From Clostridia bacterium (GTDB taxonomy: Bacteria > Bacillota > Clostridia > Oscillospirales > Acutalibacteraceae): 48,450 nt of DNA. Location of the stretch: contig JAFPUM010000008.1 in the NCBI GenBank assembly GCA_017395425.1, positions 1-48,450 on the forward strand, written 5' to 3'. This document shows, piece after piece, positions 1-8,015 of this stretch (its first letter is position 1; the number at the start of each line of letters is the position of its first letter). The translations under genes were made by a program, and so were the position numbers. The notes beneath the pieces were generated by a model. That model was not told where the DNA came from. It saw only the letters and a program-made list of their open reading frames with translations, and searched no databases.

Positions 1-140
1 GCTGAATAAAAAATTTAAAAAAATTTCCGGTTAGCATTTCCATACAACATTTTTGTATACCTCAAAAAAGCCGCAAACCCCCTTCCCTAGGCTATTTGCG
101 GCTTTTTGCTTTCCTTTCAACTGTTGAAGTCGGGATTATA
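1..140. repeat. left copy of 140-bp terminal inverted repeat
   Basis: Bases 1-140 are the exact reverse complement of 48311-48450, and identity stops at base 141. Inside are a 13-bp perfect stem with a T-run (64-107), a palindromic TTCAAC-A-GTTGAA motif and an ATACAA-N5-TTGTAT inverted repeat. No protein gene is recognisable. The repeat probably continues beyond the contig end. A repeat that starts inward at exactly 140 bp fits a de Bruijn graph overlap (k of about 141), so it may be the edge of a larger multicopy element rather than a complete unit. Confidence 0.95.
64..107. terminator. intrinsic terminator in left terminal repeat
   Basis: Stem AAAAAGCCGCAAA / TTTGCGGCTTTTT (13 bp, perfect), 17-nt loop, T-run on both strands. 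It can end transcripts leaving lgt (minus strand) and transcripts entering from outside. The right terminal repeat contains the same hairpin. Confidence 0.85.
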
Positions 141-163
141 CAAAACCGTCCGGCGATTTTCAA
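135..163 (-). promoter_or_regulatory. sigma-A promoter firing into left repeat
   Basis: On the minus strand, -35 TTGAAA (163-158), a 17-bp spacer and -10 TATAAT (140-135). The -10 is the innermost part of the repeat and the -35 lies in unique flank. Transcription would start near base 128 and meet the terminator at 107-64, giving a short RNA. Confidence 0.5.
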
Positions 164-186
164 TTGTAAAATTGTTAAATCTTTAT

Positions 187-1212
187 TCATACGGCAATTT
201 TTTCGGGTATTTCCTCATCCCGGGGGACAGAAAGGGTCGTGCGGTACATGGCGAGACCAATCGCGGCGGCACAGATCATGGCGAGCAGCATCACGCCGTG
301 ATTGCGGAAATAGTTGGTGTCGGAAATGCGGTCGAATTCCATCCACGCGGCGACGCCGATCAGGGCGAGGTATACGCCCGACGAGACAATATGATAGGGC
401 TGACACTTTTTCTCCTGTTTCACCGAGCGAAGCACCAGCACGGTCATGACCGCCAGCAGTGAAACCGCGCCGATGACCTGCTGCATCATCACAAAACTGT
501 TGCCCGGAAAGCGCAGCGCGTCGGTCTGCATACTGTCAAACGCCACTTCCGCCGCACCGTGCAGCAGCAGAAAGAGCAGCGCGGTATCGCCGTTGCGACC
601 TTTTCGGAGTGGCAGGGCGCACAGCAGTCCGAAGATAATCAGTTCCGCGACGGCTTCCATGCGATAGGTGGCAAGGAACCAATGCCCCGACGAGGGGTCG
701 TACACCGAGAGCGGATAGTGACACAGGGCGGCGCGGGTCATCTCCATGCCCACGTTGTCCATCGAAAACACGCCGGTCAGCCGTCCGGCGGCAATACCCA
801 GCGCGCCGCCCGCGGCGAGACAGTCGCACAGCGCGCCGAGCGCGTAATCCGTCTGCCCGCGATGCAGCCGGGACTGTATGACGGCAGCCAGAAACACGCC
901 GAGCATCGCGCCGTAAAGCCCGTAGCCGCCTTCGGAGAAGCGCAGCACATCGCCAATGCTGTGGTACTCTTCAAAATTGCTCACGCAGTAGAACAGATGG
1001 GACAGCACCAGTCCGATGGGAATCGCGGTGAGAGCGGTATCAAAGACGGGAAGCGTGCGGTCGGGAGATTCGGGACGGCGGGGTCGCAGCCATCCGGCGA
1101 GCAGCAGGGCGGCAGCGATGCCCAGCGCGATGGCGCACGCCATGAAAATGCCGTGCCAGTACAGATACAGACTGCCCAGAATCAGTGCCGGGCTGTCGGG
1201 TGAGATTGACAT
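187..1212 (-). CDS. lgt: Lgt-family membrane protein (prolipoprotein diacylglyceryl transferase-like)
   Basis: A 341-residue polytopic membrane protein. Lgt moves diacylglycerol from phosphatidylglycerol to the lipobox cysteine of prelipoproteins. Family features seen are the N-terminal YWHGIFMACAIALG segment, a GGYGLYGAMLG segment (about 95-105), GR at 143-144 in the position of the essential arginine, a YRMEAVAEL segment and a C-terminal GQ-like helix (MMQQVIG). The Asn that normally follows the Arg by three residues and the downstream Glu of the signature are not conserved (RLTG), so it may be a divergent or specialised paralog. The start has AAGGAGTG upstream. It is the last gene of an operon that begins with a lipoprotein, a possible substrate. 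An extra C-terminal hydrophobic stretch makes it longer than the usual 270-300 residues. Confidence 0.65.
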   Translation of the reverse strand: MSISPDSPALILGSLYLYWHGIFMACAIALGIAAALLLAGWLRPRRPESPDRTLPVFDTALTAIPIGLVLSHLFYCVSNFEEYHSIGDVLRFSEGGYGLYGAMLGVFLAAVIQSRLHRGQTDYALGALCDCLAAGGALGIAAGRLTGVFSMDNVGMEMTRAALCHYPLSVYDPSSGHWFLATYRMEAVAELIIFGLLCALPLRKGRNGDTALLFLLLHGAAEVAFDSMQTDALRFPGNSFVMMQQVIGAVSLLAVMTVLVLRSVKQEKKCQPYHIVSSGVYLALIGVAAWMEFDRISDTNYFRNHGVMLLAMICAAAIGLAMYRTTLSVPRDEEIPEKIAV

Positions 1213-1247
1213 AAAAGGGACACTCCTTCCTTTTCTGTACGACCGGG

Positions 1248-2294
1248 TCAGTTTTCGGGAATGGCGGTCGCGAAGAACAGGATATCGCTGACCGGGCGCT
1301 GACCGCCGTAGGCGGCTTTGCTGAAAAGATCGCCGTGGTACATCAGCGCGGCGGTCTGACCGCCGTCCATGTTGTAGGCGACGCGCACGCCCTTTTCCTG
1401 CATGATCTCCGCCATACGGCGCACCGAGGCGCCGGGACCGTTTTTGCCCGACTGTTCCGCCGTGCAGAGCAGATAGCGTTTTTCATAGCCGAACTGCCCG
1501 ATGGCGGCACGCGGTTCGGGTTTTTCCACGCGGGCGATGATGTAATTGTCCAGCCGTCCCGATTCATTGAGCTTGTAGTCGTCCACCAGCGTGGGACCGA
1601 AGGAAAAGCTGTACATGACGTTGCGTCCGCCGGCAAATTCGCTCTTGGCGTAGTCCTTGTCTCTCATGCAGGTAAAATTGCCGTCGTTGTCGTAGATCAG
1701 GATATCAATAGAACCGTTGGGAATCTCGCGGACGGTGTGACCGTACTGGACGGTAATGCCATAGCTGCGGTAGGCGCAGTAGTCGGCGGACATCCCCACT
1801 ACGCCGTTCATCTGACGGAAAATCCGGGAGGGATAGTCCAGATGGTTCTTGCTGATCACGTCGTCCACCAGCTTGCGGCGGAACTGACTGGGGTGGGCAA
1901 TGGTCACTTCGGCAAAGTTGAAAACCGTGCCGTCGTGTTTTTCCTTCCAGCATTTCACGTCGATGGTGCTGTCCTGATAGTGGTCAATGGGCGAACCGTC
2001 GTAATTCTGCCGTTCGGGGTCTTGGATTTTCTCAAAGCCCTCTTCGGCAGGACGGGGCGTGGGATCGTTGTTCTGTTCGAGAATATACACCTTGGGCAGG
2101 TTGTAGATATCGGTGAGCGCGGCGCCGAGCAGGTTGGACGCGGAGGAACCGAATACCGTGTCGCGGTCGCCCGCGGAAGCCGTGATGGGGGTGAGGTGGC
2201 GCTTGTCGCCCGACGACAGCAGGAATGCCGCGAGTGTCAGGGCGGCGACGGTACAGGCGCCGCGAAACAGCGCGTTCCGGATCGTTTGATTCAT
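1248..2294 (-). CDS. phosphodiester glycosidase (NAGPA) family protein
   Basis: A 348-residue protein with one N-terminal membrane or signal segment (about 10-26) and a C-terminal NAGPA domain (PF09992 type). The domain is recognised by the NMDGGQTAALMYHG segment and the closing RPVSDILFFATAIP. Characterised members remove GlcNAc-1-phosphodiester or similar groups, and bacterial homologues are thought to act on cell-surface polymers. The substrate here is unknown. ATG 2294 was chosen because AGAGG lies 8-10 bases upstream, inside the end of the preceding gene. The alternative GTG at 2306 overlaps that site. It is translationally coupled to the lipoprotein gene and followed 35 bases later by the Lgt-like gene. 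Confidence 0.8.
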   Translation of the reverse strand: MNQTIRNALFRGACTVAALTLAAFLLSSGDKRHLTPITASAGDRDTVFGSSASNLLGAALTDIYNLPKVYILEQNNDPTPRPAEEGFEKIQDPERQNYDGSPIDHYQDSTIDVKCWKEKHDGTVFNFAEVTIAHPSQFRRKLVDDVISKNHLDYPSRIFRQMNGVVGMSADYCAYRSYGITVQYGHTVREIPNGSIDILIYDNDGNFTCMRDKDYAKSEFAGGRNVMYSFSFGPTLVDDYKLNESGRLDNYIIARVEKPEPRAAIGQFGYEKRYLLCTAEQSGKNGPGASVRRMAEIMQEKGVRVAYNMDGGQTAALMYHGDLFSKAAYGGQRPVSDILFFATAIPEN

Positions 2295-2302
2295 CTCTGC
2301 CG

Positions 2303-2950
2303 TCACCTCTTTTCATCGACCGGGTTGAATCGACCCACGATGGCGTCAAAAAGCTCGTCGGTCATCTGAATCTTCCATTTACTGCCCTCCAGCGTGAGCG
2401 TGATGTCATAGATGTCGGAAGCGTAATAGGCGTCGGGAGCCGTCATGAGACTGTCGAGGGCTTCGGCTGCGACTGCCTGCGCGCCTTCCTCTGTGAGAGA
2501 ACAGACGCCGTCGGTCATCTGGGTATGCGCCGGGTCGCGGGTGCGGAGATACTGCTTGCCCAGCTTTGACGCGGCGGCGCGCAGATCGTCCGAGAGCAGC
2601 GCCGGGTCAAGGTGACGGAACATCACGGTCTGATGCGCTTCGGTAAGGGACGTTTCGGGCAGTTCCACCGGCTCCCACGCGTAGCTTTCCTTGAGATATT
2701 CCAGCAGCGCGGCGGAAAAAACGTCGGTCGGCTGCTGCTTCATGGCAATCGAGCTGCCGTTGAGACAGAGGTCTGCCGCTTCATAATCCCCCCGGCACAC
2801 GCTGTCGAAAAAACTTGCTACCGTGTCCTGCGGGTCGGGAACCCTGCCGATGACTTTCACGGGCAGCGTGCAGGCGGTCATCGAAACGCACAGCAGCAGC
2901 GCCGCTGTGCAACAGGTAAAGCGGGATATCATGCGTTTGGTGAAAAACAA
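2303..2950 (-). CDS. small lipoprotein of unknown function
   Basis: About 215 residues. A basic N-terminus and hydrophobic core end in a lipobox-like SMTAC, so it should be exported and lipid-anchored. The body has no domain I recognise. Spacing and composition suggest an NTF2-like or DUF4878-like fold (repeated aromatic and acidic segments, closing KWKIQMTDELFDAI), but that is inference. The start is uncertain. TTG 2950 is 11 bases after AAGGAG, while GTG 2962 overlaps that site and ATG 2932 is 29 bases away. It is the first gene of a three-gene operon with a glycosidase and an Lgt homologue. Confidence 0.6.
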   Translation of the reverse strand: MFFTKRMISRFTCCTAALLLCVSMTACTLPVKVIGRVPDPQDTVASFFDSVCRGDYEAADLCLNGSSIAMKQQPTDVFSAALLEYLKESYAWEPVELPETSLTEAHQTVMFRHLDPALLSDDLRAAASKLGKQYLRTRDPAHTQMTDGVCSLTEEGAQAVAAEALDSLMTAPDAYYASDIYDITLTLEGSKWKIQMTDELFDAIVGRFNPVDEKR

Positions 2951-3015
2951 TCCTGCTGTCACTCCTTTTATGGGACTTATATGTTGACAATCCTGTCAAA
3001 GAACGAATTAAACCT

Positions 3016-3044
3016 ATTGTATCGGAACGGACGGCAAATGTCAA
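3016..3044 (-). promoter_or_regulatory. sigma-A promoter of lipoprotein-glycosidase-lgt operon
   Basis: Minus strand: -35 TTGACA (3044-3039), 17-bp spacer, -10 TACAAT (3021-3016). It lies 66 bases upstream of the first gene of the operon. Confidence 0.75.
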
Positions 3045-3100
3045 TCCATTTCAGAGAAAGAACCGATTTATAGACAAATTATAAAGTTTACGAAAAAAGG

Positions 3101-3129
3101 TGGAATTCTGCGGGGACGTATGGTATAAT
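3101..3129 (+). promoter_or_regulatory. putative corA promoter
   Basis: A perfect -10 TATAAT (3124-3129) has a weak -35 TGGAAT 17 bp upstream. It sits 63 bases before corA. Confidence 0.45.
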
Positions 3130-3191
3130 GAACCGACAGCAAAAACACGGACGGCACTGTCATGCGCCGCCGTCCAAAAGAAGGTAGTTGT

Positions 3192-4133
3192 ATGAGGAAG
3201 CTGTATCGCACGGAGAATAAGGTACTCAAAGAAATCAAAGAAGTGACTGACGGCTGCTGGATGAATATGGTCAATCCCACCTATCAGGAAATCGCCGAAA
3301 CCGCCGAAGAATTCGGCGTGGACGAAGCCGACCTCATGGCGGCGCTGGACGACGAGGAAAGCTCCCGTATCGAACTGGAGGACGGCTATACGCTGATTCT
3401 GGTGGACATCCCTTCCGTGGAGGTGCGGCATGATAAAAACCGTCATACCACCATCCCGCTGGGACTGATTATCACCCAGACCGGCATCATTACGGTCTGT
3501 ACCGCGGAAACCCCTATTCTCACCGATTTTATCAATAAACGCATCAAGGATTTCAGCACCAAGAAGAAAATGCGGTTTATCTATCAGATTTTTGCCCGGA
3601 CGATTTCCCTCTATCAGTCTACCCTTCGCGCTATCGACAAAATGCGCACCGAAATCGAGGAACGTGTCGGAGACGACACCACCGATATCGACCTTATTGA
3701 CCTACATGAACTGGAATCGACGCTGGTTTACTTCGCGACCTCCCTCAACGCCAACAGCGGCGTGCTGAACCGGCTGACCCGTTATACCCGTCTCGAGCAG
3801 TACCCCGATGATCAGGAACTGCTCGATGACCTCATCGTGGAAAACCGGCAGGCGATTGAGATGACCTCCATCTACCGCGATATCCTCAACGGTACCCGCG
3901 AGCTGATTTCCTCGATTATCGACAGCAAGCTGAATAATGTGATGAAATACCTTACCGCTATCACGCTGGTCATGGCGATTCCCACCATTATTTCGGGATT
4001 TTATGGCATGAATGTCCATCCCGACGGAATGCCCTTTTCGCAGTCGCCGTGGGGGTTCCTGATTGTGTGTATCATCACGGTGGCGATCTGCGCGGCGGTC
4101 ATGGTGGTACTCAAAAAGAAGCGGATGTTATAA
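3192..4133 (+). CDS. corA: CorA-family divalent metal transporter
   Basis: A 313-residue CorA channel for Mg2+ (possibly Co2+/Ni2+). It has a long cytoplasmic alpha/beta and helical domain, then two C-terminal membrane helices. The signature YGMNV (Y271-V275) ends the first helix and a basic KKKR tail follows the second. Length and order match the family (a homopentamer in the inner membrane). ATG 3192 follows AGAAGG at a 7-base spacing, and an upstream in-frame ATG at 3162 has no such site. It stands alone, divergent from the lipoprotein operon. Confidence 0.93.
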   Translation: MRKLYRTENKVLKEIKEVTDGCWMNMVNPTYQEIAETAEEFGVDEADLMAALDDEESSRIELEDGYTLILVDIPSVEVRHDKNRHTTIPLGLIITQTGIITVCTAETPILTDFINKRIKDFSTKKKMRFIYQIFARTISLYQSTLRAIDKMRTEIEERVGDDTTDIDLIDLHELESTLVYFATSLNANSGVLNRLTRYTRLEQYPDDQELLDDLIVENRQAIEMTSIYRDILNGTRELISSIIDSKLNNVMKYLTAITLVMAIPTIISGFYGMNVHPDGMPFSQSPWGFLIVCIITVAICAAVMVVLKKKRML

Positions 4134-4136
4134 AAA

Positions 4137-4330
4137 GGCGGAGCCAATTAGCCGCGCAGCGGCGGGGATTCCAAAGGGACGAGTCCCTTTGGCAGGGGCG
4201 TGGGGGCAGCGCCACCACTGGGGACCGGGGCAAAGCCCCGGCAGGCAGGCGGAAGCCTGCCGGGCGAAACGCGCCAAGACCCGCAACGGGGAAGGGCGAA
4301 TACCGAAAAGGAACCCTCATCGCTTTTTAA
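4137..4330. repeat. hairpin-rich REP-like intergenic element
   Basis: GC-rich, non-coding. It contains CCAAAGGGAC-ga-GTCCCTTTGG (4171-4192), CCGGGGC-aaa-GCCCCGG (4225-4241) and CCCGGCAGGC / GCCTGCCGGG (4237-4264). The last two stems share bases and cannot form together. The pattern resembles dispersed extragenic palindromes seen in Oscillospirales genomes (recalled, not searched). Confidence 0.6.
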
Positions 4331-4645
4331 CCGGGTACCCGGCTTACCCACATCGGCGCAGGGGCGCGGCTGGATAAAGTCTGGCGTCGATGAACGTTCC
4401 TGCCTGCCATCCGAACGGAACACCTTTTGACACGCGTCCGACCTTTTGCCCCGATGCGCGCGTCGGGGAGCTGTATACGGCAAAGCCGCCCGCGTACTTA
4501 ACGCGATGGGCTATGTCACGGAAAATCCCATTGCATGGCAGGATGCGCGTGCTTCGCCGCGCGGAACGGTTGTTTTATTATTTTTTCTGTTATTTTATTT
4601 TTTATTTTTTTGTTTATATTTTTTTATATAGAAAGGGAATGGCTT
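4331..4645. other. intergenic stretch before the Lrp gene
   Basis: I see no gene here. It holds a CCCCGA/TCGGGG hairpin near 4452-4470 and a very T-rich tract (about 4570-4630) just before the Lrp ribosome binding site. No convincing -35/-10 pair could be fixed. Open frames across it lack start signals and any recognisable similarity. Confidence 0.5.
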
Positions 4646-5128
4646 ATGGATAAAATACTGGCAGTACTTAAAGACAATCCCCGGCTGACCAACGCGCAGA
4701 TTGCCGCGATGGTGGGTCAGTCCGAAGAGGCGGTGGGAGAAGCCATTGCCGCCTATGAACGCGACGGTGTGATCTGCGGCTACAAGACCGTCATCGATTG
4801 GGAAAAGCTCGAGCAGACCGAGAAAGTCACCGCTATCATCGAACTCAAGGTGACGCCCCGCCGCGACACCGGCTTTGAAAAGATCGCCGAGGAAATCATG
4901 TCGTTCGACGAGGTGGAATCGGTGAGCCTGATGAGCGGGGGCTACGATTTTTCCGTGGGGGTCACGGGACATACCTTCAAGGAAGTGGCGCTCTTTGTCG
5001 CCAACCGGCTCGCGCTCATTCCGTCGGTGATCTCCACCCAGACTACCTTTATTCTCAAGCGTTACAAGCAGGCGGGCATTATTCTTTCACCCGTGAATAC
5101 CGATGAAAGAGGGGCGGATATTCTGTGA
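4646..5128 (+). CDS. Lrp/AsnC-family transcriptional regulator
   Basis: A 160-residue protein with the Lrp/AsnC layout. The N-terminal winged helix-turn-helix (about 10-55, TNAQIAAMVGQSEEAVGEAI) is followed by a RAM/ACT-like effector domain (about 65-150). These proteins form dimers to octamers and sense amino acids. ATG 4646 follows GAAAGGGA. Its stop overlaps the GTG start of the aminotransferase by four bases. The pairing resembles the Bacillus alaR-alaT arrangement, so alanine or a related amino acid is a reasonable guess for the effector. Confidence 0.9.
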   Translation: MDKILAVLKDNPRLTNAQIAAMVGQSEEAVGEAIAAYERDGVICGYKTVIDWEKLEQTEKVTAIIELKVTPRRDTGFEKIAEEIMSFDEVESVSLMSGGYDFSVGVTGHTFKEVALFVANRLALIPSVISTQTTFILKRYKQAGIILSPVNTDERGADIL

Positions 5129-6330
5129 CGGATGTGCAGTCCCTTCTCAATGTGACGGCGCGGGATATGCCGCCGTCCGGTATCCGGCGCTTTTTCGACA
5201 TCGCCGCCGAGATGGACGACGTGATCTCCCTCTCAGTGGGAGAACCGGATTTCCCTACCCCGTGGCACGTGCGCGACGTGGCGATTGATTCGCTGCGCAA
5301 GGGTCATACGGGGTATTCGCCCAACCGCGGTTTTACGGCGCTCTGCCGCGAAATCTGTACCTATTGCGCGCGGCGCTTTGACCTGCACTACGATTACCGC
5401 ACCGACGTGGTGGTGACGGTGGGCGGCTCGGAAGCCATCGATCTGACCGTGCGGGCGCTGGTCAATCCCGGCGACGAGGTGCTGGTGCCGCAGCCGAGCT
5501 TTGTGTGCTACGCGCCCATCGCGAAAATGGCAGGCGCGAAGGCGGTGCCGATTGTCACGCGGCGGGAGGACGAATTCCGCCTGAATCCCGACGTGCTCCG
5601 GCAGCACATCACCGACCGCACCAAGCTCCTGATTCTGCCCTTTCCCAATAATCCCACCGGCGCGGTCATGCGGCGGGAACATCTGGAAGCCATTGCCGAA
5701 GTGCTGCGCGGGACGGACGTGATGGTGCTGTCGGACGAAATCTATGCCGAACTCACCTATAACGGTGTCCCCCATGTTTCGGTTGCCTCAATTGAGGGCA
5801 TGAAGGATCGCACGGTGGTCGTGGGCGGTTTTTCCAAGTCCTATGCCATGACCGGCTGGCGGCTGGGGTATGCGCTGGGATCCGCGCCGGTGATATCCGT
5901 AATGACCAAGATTCATCAGTACGCGATCATGTGCGCGCCCACCACCTCCCAGTACGCTGCCATCGAAGCGCTCCGCACGGGCGACGCGGATATTAAAGCC
6001 ATGCGGGAGGAATACGATCTGCGGCGCCGCCTGATTGTGCGGGGATTCCGGGAACTGGGATTCGACTGTTTCGAGCCGGAAGGCGCGTTTTATGTGTTTC
6101 CCTGCATTGCCCACACCGGCATGACGTCGGAAGCGTTCTGCCAGAAGCTGCTCGAGCGGCAGCACGTCGCGGTGGTGCCGGGCAACGCGTTCGGCGACTG
6201 CGGCGAAGGGTTTATCCGGGTGTCCTACGCCTATTCCACCCGCCATATCGAAGAAGCGCTGCGGCGCATACGGTTGTTCCTGAAGGAAGAAGGGTTGATG
6301 GATGAAGATACGAGCCAACGCGAAGATTAA
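5125..6330 (+). CDS. PLP-dependent class I/II aminotransferase
   Basis: A 401-residue fold-type I aminotransferase. The PLP lysine is K238 in FSKSYAMTGWRLGY, the NNPTG turn is present and R365 in GFIRVSY should bind the substrate carboxylate. It transfers an amino group between an amino acid and a 2-oxoacid in the cytosol. The adjoining Lrp gene suggests alanine transamination (AlaT/YugH-like), but aspartate or aromatic substrates are not excluded. GTG 5125 overlaps the Lrp stop and AGAGGGG lies 10 bases upstream. Its 3' end overlaps ispE by 29 bases. Confidence 0.88.
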   Translation: MTDVQSLLNVTARDMPPSGIRRFFDIAAEMDDVISLSVGEPDFPTPWHVRDVAIDSLRKGHTGYSPNRGFTALCREICTYCARRFDLHYDYRTDVVVTVGGSEAIDLTVRALVNPGDEVLVPQPSFVCYAPIAKMAGAKAVPIVTRREDEFRLNPDVLRQHITDRTKLLILPFPNNPTGAVMRREHLEAIAEVLRGTDVMVLSDEIYAELTYNGVPHVSVASIEGMKDRTVVVGGFSKSYAMTGWRLGYALGSAPVISVMTKIHQYAIMCAPTTSQYAAIEALRTGDADIKAMREEYDLRRRLIVRGFRELGFDCFEPEGAFYVFPCIAHTGMTSEAFCQKLLERQHVAVVPGNAFGDCGEGFIRVSYAYSTRHIEEALRRIRLFLKEEGLMDEDTSQRED

Positions 6331-7195
6331 TCTGACGCTGGATATTCTGGGCAGACGTGCCGACGGCTATCATGATCTGGCGACGGTCATGCAGTCGGTG
6401 GCGCTTTACGATGACGTAACCGTGACGCTCAACGACAGCGGAAACATCACGGTGCATACTTCCTCGGCGCAGCTCAGGGACGACGAGAGCAATATCGCGT
6501 GGAAGGCGGCAAAAGCCTTCTTTGACGCGAGCGGTCTGGTCGGACAGGGCGTGTCCATTACGATTGAAAAAAACATTCCCATGGAAGCGGGCATGGCAGG
6601 CGGCAGCGCGGACGGCGCGGCGGTGATCGTCGCGCTCAACCGGTTGTGCGGGAAGAATTTTGACGACGCGAAGCTGTGGGACATCGGCGCGACCGTCGGC
6701 GCGGACATTCCCTTCTGTATTACCGGCGGCACCATGCTGGCGGAGGGCAAGGGCGAGATTCTGACCCCGCTGCCGCTGCTGGCGGATTTTCCGGATGCGC
6801 CGGTCATTCTGCTCTGCAAACCGGAAGTGGGGGTTTCTACCGGCAAGGCATACGGCGCGGTGGACAACTGCGACCCGGCGGTACTCAGCCGGCTGCGTCC
6901 CGACACGGACGCGATGTGCCGGGCGCTGGCAGAACGGAATCTTCCGGGCGTGGCAAAGAATGTCCGCAACGTCTTTGAAGAGGTCATGGACATCGGCGAA
7001 TGCGCGGCGATCAAGCGAATCATGACGGCAGAGGGCGCGCTCGGCGCCTGTATGACCGGCAGCGGCACAACGGTGTTCGGACTGTTTGACGACGCCGCCA
7101 AAGCCGAAGCCTGCGCCGCGCGCCTGCGCGAAACCTTCCCCCGCACCTATCTCACCCATGCCTCGTCGGCAGGCTGTGACATGACGTCGGAATAA
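6302..7195 (+). CDS. ispE: 4-diphosphocytidyl-2-C-methyl-D-erythritol kinase
   Basis: A 297-residue GHMP kinase of the MEP isoprenoid pathway. It phosphorylates CDP-methylerythritol at the 2-hydroxyl using ATP. Seen are NAKINL with K8, the glycine-rich ATP loop PMEAGMAGGSADGAA (from residue 93), a GADIPF segment and the C-terminal GSGTTVFGLF motif. The start is inside the aminotransferase gene with AAGGG 7 bases upstream, so translation is probably coupled. ispE followed by spoIIR is plausible for Clostridia. Confidence 0.95.
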   Translation: MKIRANAKINLTLDILGRRADGYHDLATVMQSVALYDDVTVTLNDSGNITVHTSSAQLRDDESNIAWKAAKAFFDASGLVGQGVSITIEKNIPMEAGMAGGSADGAAVIVALNRLCGKNFDDAKLWDIGATVGADIPFCITGGTMLAEGKGEILTPLPLLADFPDAPVILLCKPEVGVSTGKAYGAVDNCDPAVLSRLRPDTDAMCRALAERNLPGVAKNVRNVFEEVMDIGECAAIKRIMTAEGALGACMTGSGTTVFGLFDDAAKAEACAARLRETFPRTYLTHASSAGCDMTSE

Positions 7196-7288
7196 AAAAA
7201 CTGTCAGACAGATGTATAAAACCAAAGCTCTCTGTCCATCATTCTGTTGAGGTCATTGACGGAATGATGAAACGGAGGGCTTTTATTT

Positions 7289-7915
7289 ATGAAACGGATA
7301 GAGATATCGATTCTGCTGGCGCTGGTCTTCGGGGCGATACTGAGCATGAGCGCCGCCAATCTCGAAAGTAAGGCGATTCGCGGGAGCGTGCTGCGGCTGC
7401 ATGTGCTGGCGAATTCCGACAGCGAAAGCGATCAGGCGCTGAAACTGAAAGTCCGCGACCGGCTTCTGACGGTCAGCAGGACGCTGTATGCCGACGCGGA
7501 CAGCCGGGACGAGGCAATTGCCCGCACGCGGGAGGAGTTGCCCCGGCTGCAAGCGGAAGCCGAACGGGTGCTGCGGGAAAACGGCAGCCAAGACGGCGTG
7601 CGGGTCGTGCTGGAGGATACCTATTTCACGACCCGTACTTACGGCGACGTGACCCTGCCGGCGGGGGAATACACGGCGGTGCGGGTGATGATCGGTCAGG
7701 CGAAGGGACACAACTGGTGGTGTGTGATGTTTCCGCCGCTCTGTCTCTCGGCGGCGGAGGAGGAACCGGACGCGGCGGAATCGCTGTGTCTGGAGGATGT
7801 GCTGAGCGGCGAAGAGATGGATTTTGTGGAGGGCGGCGGCTACGAACCGCGCTTCAAGTGCGTGGAACTGTATGAAGCCTTCAAAAAACGGTGCGGGACG
7901 GGAAACCACGCCTGA
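7289..7915 (+). CDS. spoIIR: stage II sporulation protein R
   Basis: A 208-residue SpoIIR, the secreted forespore signal that activates SpoIIGA processing of pro-sigma-E in the mother cell. It has an N-terminal signal or membrane segment (5-25). It also has the family motifs VLRLHVLANSDSESDQALKLKVRD, TYFTTRTYGDVTLPAG and GHNWWCVMFPPLC. GGAGGG is 9 bases before the ATG. A weak sigma-F-like pair (GTATA at 7214-7218) lies upstream, but the -10 match is poor. An 8-bp inverted repeat (CATCATTC / GAATGATG) precedes the gene. This is the clearest sign that the organism forms endospores. Confidence 0.95.
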   Translation: MKRIEISILLALVFGAILSMSAANLESKAIRGSVLRLHVLANSDSESDQALKLKVRDRLLTVSRTLYADADSRDEAIARTREELPRLQAEAERVLRENGSQDGVRVVLEDTYFTTRTYGDVTLPAGEYTAVRVMIGQAKGHNWWCVMFPPLCLSAAEEEPDAAESLCLEDVLSGEEMDFVEGGGYEPRFKCVELYEAFKKRCGTGNHA

Positions 7916-7946
7916 CGGATTTCCCGGGCGAATTGCGAATTATGTC

Positions 7947-7975
7947 TTGCATTGCCCCGACAATAATGCTATAAT
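7947..7975 (+). promoter_or_regulatory. pyrE promoter
   Basis: -35 TTGCAT (7947-7952), 17-bp spacer, -10 TATAAT (7970-7975) with an extended TG one base upstream. pyrE begins 40 bases later. No PyrR attenuator is visible in so short a leader. Confidence 0.8.
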
Positions 7976-8015
7976 ACAGAGTAACATTATCGTTGTGTTG
8001 GAGGTATCCGCAATC

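Noticed and set aside
4049-4483. Several overlapping short frames after corA
   Set aside because: They lie in the hairpin-rich repeat element and have no start signals or family similarity.
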